64,000 nt of DNA. Origin: Paracentrotus lividus. Taxonomy: Eukaryota > Echinodermata > Echinoidea > Camarodonta > Echinidae. Below, one piece after another: positions 54,604 to 64,000 of this stretch. The translations under genes and the position numbers were made by a program. The DNA is taken from the NCBI GenBank assembly GCA_940671915.1, contig CALNVZ010002974.1:46057469-46121468 (forward strand), given 5' to 3'. Positions within the stretch are counted from its first letter, which is position 1; each line of letters starts with the position of its first letter. The notes under the pieces are model-generated. The model was given only the letters and a program-made list of their open reading frames with translations. It made no database searches and was not told where the DNA came from.

Positions 54604-56810
54604 GTAAATATTTTAATGTATTCTACCAGTTCTGATACTAATAAATTAAATTGAATTGAATTTCGATTTTATGTTTAATGAACCGTCATGATATATACAA
54701 CGGAAATACTAAGTATGATTACGAATTTTTGTTGTGATAATTCATAATATAGATTATTCCGTGGACATGTCAAAAGCTTTCGTATTTGGGCCAACACTCA
54801 TCCATCAAACGCCAAGCGCTCGTGCCGCCAGGGCTGGCCGACCGCGTACATGTATACATCATGACATTGTCATACGATTGCAATAGGGTGTATGAAAATA
54901 ATCAAAGACAACATAATCGAATTAAAACGCATATGATCTTTTATGATCATTTTAGATGTTGGTACTTTCTATTTTTGTATAATTTTTTTCATAGACTGTT
55001 GATCGATGATGATGGTGATATTGATAAATTCTGGTGATAATAAATTTTTAGTGGCAATAAAAATAACAGTGACTGTCAGTAGGGTCTACTCTATGGACTA
55101 TGCCATAGTCTGGCCTATTTTCTTTTTGACGTAGCCTTTATAGATCTATATGTAAAAGTTCTTGGTATTAATAATCATTTGGGCAATATTGTATGATAAT
55201 GAGAGTGGAAATATTTATAGCAAAGGTAATTGTAATAGTAGTGGTAATAGAAAATACATGGGACTTCATCTTTTTAAAATGACACAATAATCAGTAGATT
55301 CTGGGCATTTAACAAAAAGACAAGACGAGTTGCTGCCTTGATGTGACTGTTAAAATGAATCTCGGCTCGAGCCTTAATTTTATTGAAATAAAAAAATTCA
55401 TCACATCAGAGTATTTGAGAATATAATATTGATTTATTCTGCTAATGTCCTTTTCATTAGGTATCCTATGTTCAGACTAAACCAGATAATCTACTCATTT
55501 TGGTTAATTTGATGTGCATTTCTGTTTAATAAAGAGCGTTTGAACTGATAAATTTCATAAATATTTCCAGATGTAAGAAGTCTACACCACTACTTGGTCT
55601 ACATTATACTAAGACCCTTTATTTTTGTTCTTGTTATCTGCATCCAGAATTTATATCATTTAGCTTTTTCTGCCATTGATAGAAAAAAATAGCAATTTTG
55701 GATGAGAAAGGATCACTCATTTGCAGAACTGTTTCATCCATTCGATACTAAATTCTTTGATTTATATTTTCAGACAAATTTATATGAGAAAAACCTGCAT
55801 TGTTTCGCCTTGATCCCTTGGATATATCCTCAAGTTGATTTCGATCCAGGATTATGTTAGTCTTTTACTGTAGCTTCTGACCATATAAGCAGTGGAAGTT
55901 ACAGGGTTTCTGGGATGAACACAGGCATAGGGTTTGTCATAGCTCAGTTGGTAGAGCACTAGTCCAGCAATCTGGAGGTCTTGGGTTTGAATCCTGATAG
56001 CTGAATCCCATTTTCTTTGCTCATTTTTTATTTAATAGATTTCTGGTCAGTTTCCCTCTTTGTTCAAATGTTATTAGTAGAGCTCAAGACAATCTTATTT
56101 ACACCTCTTTGTGCGATTGCCTAATATATAATGTGTATTTTTTAAACAAAAAGTATGCATACGTTGTACACCTATGAAAATACATTCAGAGTTTTACAAC
56201 CACACAAGGAGGGGAGTGAACATTTGTTTTGATGAAGGTACATGAATGGTAGGCCTGCATATATACTTCTTTGCATTTCATTTTTTTTCTTTTTTTTTTT
56301 CTGGTCAGTTGCCCTCATTGCTCAAAAAATATTTATCAACATACATTTATATTTCAATTTTGCAAGCTCAAAAGTTTACATTCACGCCAACAGCAATACT
56401 CCTTCCTGACACTTGTATTTTATTACAACTATTTACAATTTTTTTTGGTACTGTTTATGTGTACCAAATTTACTTTGTAATTACTTATGTGTGAAATCAT
56501 TCATCTTTTCAGCAGCTCCAAGTTTACGGGAGTGGTGGTGCACAGGGCGAAGGTGCGGAGGAGGGAACAGAACCTTCGACTTCGGGCGAAGGTGATTTCA
56601 GCGGCAGTGCCAACCCCATGAGTACTCCTTCCTCTCCTCCTCCCCATGGGTTGGCGAGCGGAGACAGCCTAGCTTCCTCGCACAGCAGGAAACGTAAGCA
56701 ATCCAGTCCTCAACCTAGACGTGAAGGATCAGAGCCCGCTTCTACTGCAAGCCCGGCACCAACAACCAACAAAGGGAACCCCCCATCATCAAAACGTGTC
56801 AAAGACTCAG
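54523..56810 (+). CDS. unrecognised Ser/Pro-rich, probably nuclear protein: first two coding exons
   Basis: Exon 1 (54523-54603) encodes MDLQQTVQDLAEAWVAVSTD and SFSRTQ, ending in phase 0 at GTAAAT. Exon 2 (56513-56810) encodes 99 residues and ends in phase 1 at GTAAGT. It is Gly/Glu-rich (GAQGEGAEEGTEPSTSGEGD), then Ser/Pro-rich (MSTPSSPPPHGLASGDSLAS). It carries two basic clusters (SRKRKQ and SSKRVK) that look like nuclear localisation signals. I do not recognise the family. The N-terminal disorder suggests a transcription or chromatin factor, but that is inference. The start is the second of two nearby ATGs; the first (54518) opens a 19-residue frame that overlaps it. The remaining exons must lie right of the window. 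Confidence 0.7.
55931..56010 (+). ncRNA. tRNA-like element (SINE head or tRNA pseudogene)
   Basis: A box TAGCTCAGTTGG (55940-55951) and B box GGTTTGAATCC (55984-55994) are near consensus and correctly spaced. The D stem GCTC/GAGC and T stem pair. The anticodon stem has one mismatch, the would-be anticodon is AGC (Ala) with C rather than T at position 33, and the acceptor stem pairs poorly. It is therefore a tRNA-derived SINE or decayed tRNA rather than a working gene. Confidence 0.7.
56513..56810 (+). CDS. unrecognised gene exon 2
   Basis: Open through 298 nt. The acceptor is TTTTCAGCAG, a tandem NAGNAG site. Use of the second AG would remove one Gln at the junction. Confidence 0.75.
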
Positions 56811-59800
56811 GTAAGTTGCATTATAGTGTTGAGTGCTATTTCAGATCTTCATTCAAGTTTATTAAGTCCTGAAGAAAAGTATATGGTGACATTATTATTG
56901 GTATTATTTAAATAGTTTAATGGCTCCCAAGTATTTATGGGGTTAATACCATGAAGATATATTTTTACTTTTTTTTTTCTTTTTTTTTTCTTTTTGGAAT
57001 AGACTTTATACATTGCAGATATAATTTTATGTGTTTGTTTTCCTGGAATATTTATTTTTTTAAATGAACTGGGATAAAATCCTTAAAGTTTTGTTACTGT
57101 TGACATTTATTTTTGAGTGATGAATGCAAGATTTGTTATCATCTGCATAGCAGATCTATGGTCTGTGACATGGTCTGAGTTTTGAATCACAAAAAATAAG
57201 AGTCCAGATTGTAAAGAAAAAGGAAGAAAATAAAAAAGATTTCCCCCCCCCCTATATTGTCTTGGTCTGAGGAGAAATGGCAGTAAGATTGTCATTTTTC
57301 ATGGGTCTATTGCACCTCTACAACTAGAATTATTTTCTCTCAAAAATAGCTACTTTTGTACAAGCTATAAAGCAAGCTAATCATGGGTCCATAATGTAAA
57401 GTTTTATATTTTTAAATTGTTCTTTTTAAGATCAGTTTTATTATCCGAGATTCAATCTTGCGTTTCACATACATGTTATAATAGCGTGGTTTCTATTCGT
57501 ATTGTAATATCTGCCTTTGACCTCTGATAGCTTTCACAATGAAGCAAACCTTTTTAGTACCATTTTGGAGAATAAGTTGGCCTCTATAAGTATAACAAAA
57601 GGCTGTGGTAATGAGATGATAAGAATTGCTGAAGCACTTAAAAGGGGCTTGATCTACAAAGGAACACTGATTGTAGTCTGGGCACTAGATGGTCAACACC
57701 ACTAAAAATGCACTACATGTATGTACAGTATTTTCCATTCTTTTTTTTTTATATATTTGTAGAAAATATTATTACAAATGTATCATTCTACTTTCAGCTT
57801 CCTTTTACTTTTGAGATTTTGCGAAAAGAAGAATACCTCATTATACTGTGACATGAGCGTCTCCATCTCTCACATAATTTATAAATCTTACAAATGTACA
57901 TGTGCCTAGCACATGCTTACAAGTACATTGTACATTGTGTGTAATTTCTTGGTCATGATGGCTTTGTGCAAATTGTGTTTTTATCATCGTTTAATTAGTT
58001 AACTTGTGCAAGTGTTGTTGTTGTTGTTTTTTTTATAATAAAAATAGAATAAACACTCTTGAAAATTAGAAGAGATATCATAAAGCTTTTCAAATTTTTC
58101 ATTTTTCATTTCAAAGATATTTTTTTTTCAAAATCATGTTCCAAGTTATTGTTGCACAATGAAATATATTTTGAAAATCATAACTTGGCTTGCAATTTAT
58201 GGTTGATTTCAAATTACAGAACTTTGATCTCTTTGTCTATTCATCTGCAGATTTTTAGTAACTGAATTGGAAGCAAAGAATACGTTGAAGAAAATATACA
58301 ACAAATAGAAAGAGAAGTTAGAAAGGGACAGGTCAAAGCACAGACAGGAATAAAGTATCAGAATATTCATATTTAAAACTAAAAGAAAGAGAGGGGAAAG
58401 CAAAAATCCACAGTTCTTGAAGGAGGAAGAGATTTGAAAGATCACTCATTGCTTAATGGTTCATTATCTGTCAATGAAATTTATCTGTTTGTCATCACAC
58501 CAGCAAATTCATTAAGTAGCTGCTGCTTCTTTAGACCTCATTGAGGTGATAATACCCGCTCTGTGACAAAATAGTCAGGAATTCTTTACCAGGAAGAGTT
58601 GACTTTGAGTTCTATCACAGCGGGATTAGCCCAAGAAAAAAAATGCCCAAGTTTCCTTCCTGCTTTGAGATATTTTGGTCCGCGATCTCACGCAATACTC
58701 CTGTCGAAGATTTCTAATTTTACAAACAGAGAGAGAGAGAGAGGGAGAGTGATAAGAAGTATGGTGAAGCTCAGGAGCTAATTTATCTCATAAGCTTGAG
58801 TTTTTTCTTGCTCACTTCCTGTGGAGGAAGGTAATTAATCCAGTTTCTCTTTACTTGGCATCCTTGCTGTAGTTTGGCAGGCTTTGATAGCCAGAGGGAA
58901 CGGCAAAGAAATCAAATATATACCTGTATTTGGTGGTAGAGAGAGCTTGGGAATTGGAATTAAGTGACTAAAAGGGGAGAGGATTAACCAGCTTAGGACG
59001 CTCTTCCAGATCTAATTTGCGTCATTTTAACTTTGCTTTGTAGCAAGTCTGAGAAGGTCTTTGCTCGAGGTATATGACATGAATTGAAGATCTTCCGCCG
59101 TCGACTCGGAAGACATGACACATTTTGTTTTTCTCTTGATGAAGGTCAAATAGGATGTATTTCTTAATGAGTAGGGTATACTTTATGATCTACAAAACTA
59201 TGAAGGACATTACACTCATTAATCTAGCAGAATATATAATCCATAGACATACATGAGATGATGACCAGTAACAGATAATATCAATATTTTTCAGGATAAT
59301 GAGTCAGGAACTTATGATTTTCAGCTAGAACTAAGATTAATAGAAGCATTTGAAATATATGAAAATCCCACATTAAATCCAATTCTATAAAGAGGTTCAA
59401 AAATTCACACCAGCTCAAATTACTGGGGATATTTTTCTCAAATTGCCTAGATTTTCAAGAATACATTTGTTTCAATTTGCCTGTTTACTAGCAAAGTGTT
59501 AATAAACAAAGACAACCAGAAAGCTTGACAACTATTAGGTAGAATGGATTTCAAGGTATTTCCATGTTGTTGTTTCTTGTTTGTCGGGGAGGGGGGTGGG
59601 GTATAAGTGATACAAAAATATAGACTTAAGTTTAATGTATTGTGAAATAGAATGAAGTAATAAAATACATATTGCTTGTCAAATGACATCTATAAACCAT
59701 GTAAATTAGCTACATTTTCTGTTTTAAACAACTCTTACAGTTATTGACAGGGAGGAAATTTCATGATAACTTACGAAGTATAGCATTCTGACAAAAAATA

Positions 59801-62800
59801 TCCAGATGTATTAAATTGTTTGAAGGCCAATATTGAAGGAAATATACCTCTGCCAATAAAGGGTGTCAGATTCAAGATTTTACAATAATTCAACATAAAA
59901 AAAGTGGTGTTATGTTCACATTGCTCTTTTTTAAATTGGAGCTTTTTTCTGTTATTTTCCCCCGCTTTCATTAAAAGCAACTATATTTTTGGATCGATCA
60001 TGTTTTCTATCAGAAAGTAATTTGTTTCTGTATAAAATAATATACTCTTGATATCACTTTTACAATGTTATCTTTTGACAAACAATTTGAAAGCGAGCCA
60101 AGCTAACAAACTGGCCGCGTGAAAGAAACATCCAATCCTCTTACTAGACATATATTCAAAAACCTCCTTAACCGCTATCACTAATAATCCTGATATAAAG
60201 GGAGGATAAGAAATAGATGGTGGTGCTTTCAGGTGTCAAGGCAAATCAGCCTTGGTTCGTTCCTACCTCAATATATCCCATGAGCCTTTACTGCATCTCC
60301 TGCATAGCTGACGAACATGATGAGTCTTCAGGGAGGGGATTATCTCTTTTACAAGAGCTCCATTGTGAAGGAGAACTTGGAAATTGGTCTTGAAAGTTAA
60401 ATTTTCTTATGTGTGTGTGAGTGTAACTAATAAAATCATGAGTTAAATGTTTTTAAATATTTGTACATTTTAATTATAATCTGCATTTGAATTTCTCAAA
60501 CTCAACCAAAACTCATGTGTAAAATCATAACTGTAGAAACTTCTGTTGAAAAACTTTGAAAATCTTTTTATTCTAGATGTGCTGATATTAAATTCATAAT
60601 TGGGGGACACCTTCATACTTGTTTGGGAATAAACATTATATATACATTTTACACATGCCTTGATTTTTTAAAAAATTTACCATCATTTAACTAGAGCTCC
60701 AAACAAAGTCTCGTTCTCTCATGAAGTTTATATGAACTGATCTTAAGAAAAGTCTTCTTAAAAAAGCAACTTGATACTTTCTTTTAAACAAGTTTTGTTT
60801 TATAGGGAATAAAAAAAAAGCATTTTGTTTCCTGTCTCTAGAAATATTTATTTCTATATCTGTAAGTTAACAAGCATCTCGACATCTTCTTTCAAAGAAA
60901 TATTTGCAAGGCACCCTAAGCCTCCAGGGATTGTTAATGCACTGTCGTTGCGGAGAGATCTATTGTTTTGTCCATTTAATCCAGAATGCGACTTTTCAGC
61001 CTACAAGACGATTCTGTGTTGTTCCCATTGCACCTTAAAAAAAAATGTCATTGCTTGCACATTGATGGAAGTGCTATTCTACAGTGCTTATCTTTAAAGT
61101 GGAGAGTATTACAAGAAATCTTGGTTTTATTTGTGTCAGTGGGAATACTCCCATAGGCTTTCTTCAAGAGAATGTGAGAGTAAGGTATTTATCTAGGATG
61201 AGCACTTAATTCTGTCTATTCTTTGCCCTTGGCTGCCTGGTTTTATATCATATTTAAGTGTGCATATATTTGTATTTTTTTAAACTTCTTGTTAGCAATG
61301 GAAAGGGCAGCGTTGGAAATTTGAAATCTTTTTGATAGTGAGGATGTCCCATGTGGCACAGAATTTGTCCCTTTTGATAAAATTTTGAAAGAAATATCAG
61401 GTATTTGAGGCAAATCCATTCTCATAGAAGATTTTATAAAGTAATTTTAAAGAGAAAACTAAGTGTAAAGAATGTTTCAAGGTTTTCCTTTCCAATGAAT
61501 GACTTTATAAGGAATGCTGAAGAACAATTGATATTGGAAAGAGGCGTGCTTCAGACAGCAGGCCTCTTAATATGTTTAAAGAGATTTATTCATTTATTTA
61601 GAGTTATTAACTTTAAAGAAAATTCAATGAATTATCTTGGTGTATTTTTTTTCTTCTTCAAGACTTTTATTTTCTCAGAAGAAAATAGAAGATTTTCGAG
61701 AATAGAGTGATACTAGGAAAACATGCAGGGCTGTTCTGTTCATTGTATTGGATAGGATAAGAAGCAAGAATGTTTGAATTGATCATGTGTATTGGCTTCT
61801 TTTGGCTATTAGGTGCAATAGGCTAGGAGCATCATGGGGAAGTTGTTTTTTAATGTTGGAAATCTCAGAGGGGACGTGGTATAATGTCGAGACTTAAGTA
61901 ATTGCCTGCTGATAGCTCGTTCATTTGCTGGCGGATGAGGGGATGAAAGAGCCAGTTGAAAGAATAGCCTACATGACGTACCACCCTGCTAATGCTGTTG
62001 GAATAGGAGGGAGTTGGCGGGGGGGGTGGGGGGGGCTTTTAGTTGTTACTTTGCTATGTTCAGTCCTTCGTTTTCCTGAAAGTACACCTTCTTCTCTAGC
62101 CATTGTTTGGCCATTTCACGAAATCGTCAGAGGCATAGTTAATGCGCCAGATTTGCTCATCTTTTTTGTTAAGGCATCAAATGACAAATGGCAAGAGAAG
62201 ATTTTTAGGGCTGGATTTGATCTTGAGCGGGTAGTTTTCAGATAGTGAGAGAGGAATAGATGGCCGGCCGAGAGAGGGGCTCCCATTTTATTTTTCACCA
62301 TTTTGGTGATGTTTTGAGAGGGGATTGTAGGTAGAATTCTCCTTTTGGTTGCCTGGGTTTTCCATTAACAGATTAAGCTTCAAATCTCCGGGAGATATAG
62401 GAAGCCCATTAGGAAGATTAGGGGATAAACCACATCCAGCTTAGGTTCTAGTGTACTGAGAGAGGGAATGAGACATGAAGAGAAAGAGAGAGAGAGAGAA
62501 GATGGATACAGGGATGATAGAAATAGTATGAAACGAGAATAATCATGTAAGAGAGGGGGATAGAGATAAAAATTGTCAAAGATAATTTTTAATTTGTCAC
62601 ATATGAGAAGGAACGTGAGAAGATGAGATGAAGAGAGAACGAGAAACTGAGTCGAGGTTGGAAAAGGACCTGGTTACATGTAGGCCTTTAATACTCATTG
62701 ATAGGAGGATTAGAAGAAACTTGAACAATATTGTGACTTCTTGTTTTTTTTTTTTTTTTATCTAATTATTAAAAGTTATGAAATTTTATTCTTAAAATAA

Positions 62801-64000
62801 AGTATTCTTTCCAATTTCAATTGGTAGATTTTGAATCATGGTTGATATATTATCATGGCAGTGTAAACTGTTCCCTTCATTGGTACATTTATGAGCATGA
62901 AACATAACCAAAAGTTGGGGCCGTTTCACGAAACCGTCATAAGTCTAAGTACGTGGATATCCCATTGGAAGTGTGTTATTCTACAGTACGTATCCCTATG
63001 GGTTGTCAGACCCTTGACGGTTATGCTAAGTTAGTTATGCGGGATTTAAGTGGAGGTTGAAAATATGGAGAAACAGGCCTTTATGTCCTTGCCATGCTGG
63101 GTAAAGTTCAGAGGCACATTCATGATTCTGTAGGGAGCTTTGGTCAGCGCTAAGAGGGGTTACTTGCAAAAGTGTTACCTTTTCAAAGGATTTAGTTCTC
63201 CTAAGCTGATTGAAATTGAGATGGCTGATCCACGAGAAGAGGGTGAGCCTTTACAGCGAGAAGGAGAGGGGCGAGAGAGAGGGTAGGTGTAAGGTAGGCT
63301 AGGTAGGTATAGGGAGGTCTAAAAAAAGTGGAGAGAGAAATGAGTGTAAGAGGCATGTGTTAGATAGAGGTGCAAAGTATGTGTGACCAAAAAGAAAGTT
63401 TTAATGAAAGGGGAGAGACGGATAACACTATTAAAGTGATGTCATTGAAGATATGGAACAAGTTCTCTAGAAGAAATTTTGAGATTGGGGGGGGTGGGGT
63501 GGGAATAGGAAGGAGAAAAATTAAAACAATTTGATGCAGATGGATGTTTTAGATCGATTGGCTTGACTGCCTCTGTTTTTAAACATAGGTATCTCCAGTG
63601 GTTACAAGTTTGGAGTTTTTAATTTTCTCCAATGCCATTGTATTGGTATTGTGTTTTATGAAATTCGATCAATTTCAAGTTATTTTTCAATTACATCATT
63701 GTCACTTGTCAGCCGTGGAATGTACTTATAAAGTCATAGCTGCTGCGGTCGCTGTGGTGGTGTTGATGATGCAGTGATTCGATTCTAATTGGCTGGCGAT
63801 CTTCCTCTCTCTCTCATCTCCAGCGGACTAAAACGGCTTTATATGTTGCACTGCGACTTAGGCCTACCGTAAATTGTGCCTTATGGAGAAATCATCCCTC
63901 CGAATTTCACATGTATTTTCAACAGCCCCTGTAATCGGGGCATGTGAAAGAAGAGAGTTGACGGGGAGAGATAGTGGCGTTTTTAAAGTAGAGGACATAT
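56811..64000 (+). other. intron of the unrecognised gene, no exon seen
   Basis: About 7.2 kb of AT-rich sequence with GA microsatellites (58727, 62487) and poly-T/poly-G tracts. Open frames here are short and lack domain content. A TTTCACGAAACCGTCATAAG word (62930) resembles a MITE end, but I could not find its partner. Confidence 0.5.

Overview
The window is animal genomic DNA: spliced genes with GT-AG introns, about 5% coding sequence, and introns full of transposon remnants, foldback elements and microsatellites. Two genes have deuterostome-like architecture, and the palindromic word TAGGCCTA recurs. A marine invertebrate deuterostome (echinoderm-like; hemichordate or cephalochordate also possible) is my inference, not something the sequence proves.

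Region 1 (about 0.85-20.7 kb, + strand): a modular secreted or membrane-anchored serine protease gene. Its 17 recognisable exons encode a basic and a Thr/Pro linker, a CUB domain over two exons, six LDL-receptor class A (LDLa) modules, a truncated LDLa fused to a Thr-rich stalk, two more LDLa modules, and a chymotrypsin-fold protease domain over four exons. The exons outside the protease domain are phase 1-1. The triad His/Asp/Ser is visible and residue 189 reads as Ser, suggesting chymotrypsin-like specificity. About a dozen single-base deletions break the frame in seven exons, while splice sites, cysteines and catalytic residues survive. The introns hold a near-full-length inverted repeat of about 0.95 kb, a satellite array (12.2-13.7 kb) and a 200-bp tandem array.

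Region 2 (20.7-31 kb): no recognised gene. It holds LINE 3' ends, G-rich inverted-repeat elements carrying the 19-mer GCGAGCGCGAAGCGCGAGC, and foldback elements.

Region 3 (31.4-53.7 kb, - strand): a complete TM9SF1 (transmembrane 9 superfamily) gene. Fourteen exons join without any frameshift into 590 codons, from a signal peptide to a C-terminal KMD. Three of its exon edges have been tandemly duplicated into the neighbouring introns. One copy is an in-frame 63-nt exon with its own splice sites. Intron 5 holds a datable nest: tandem exon copies, a MITE between them, a CR1/L2-like LINE inside the MITE, and a 1.87-kb TTAA-flanked element inside the LINE. Intron 1 (10 kb) contains a pogo/Tigger-like transposase with a C-terminal PHD-like zinc finger, and a second LINE fragment.

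Region 4 (54.5-64 kb, + strand): the first two coding exons of an unrecognised, probably nuclear, Ser/Pro-rich protein. It starts 0.8 kb from TM9SF1 in divergent orientation, so a shared bidirectional promoter is likely. The rest of this gene lies beyond the right edge. The last 7 kb are intron, with no exon I can support.
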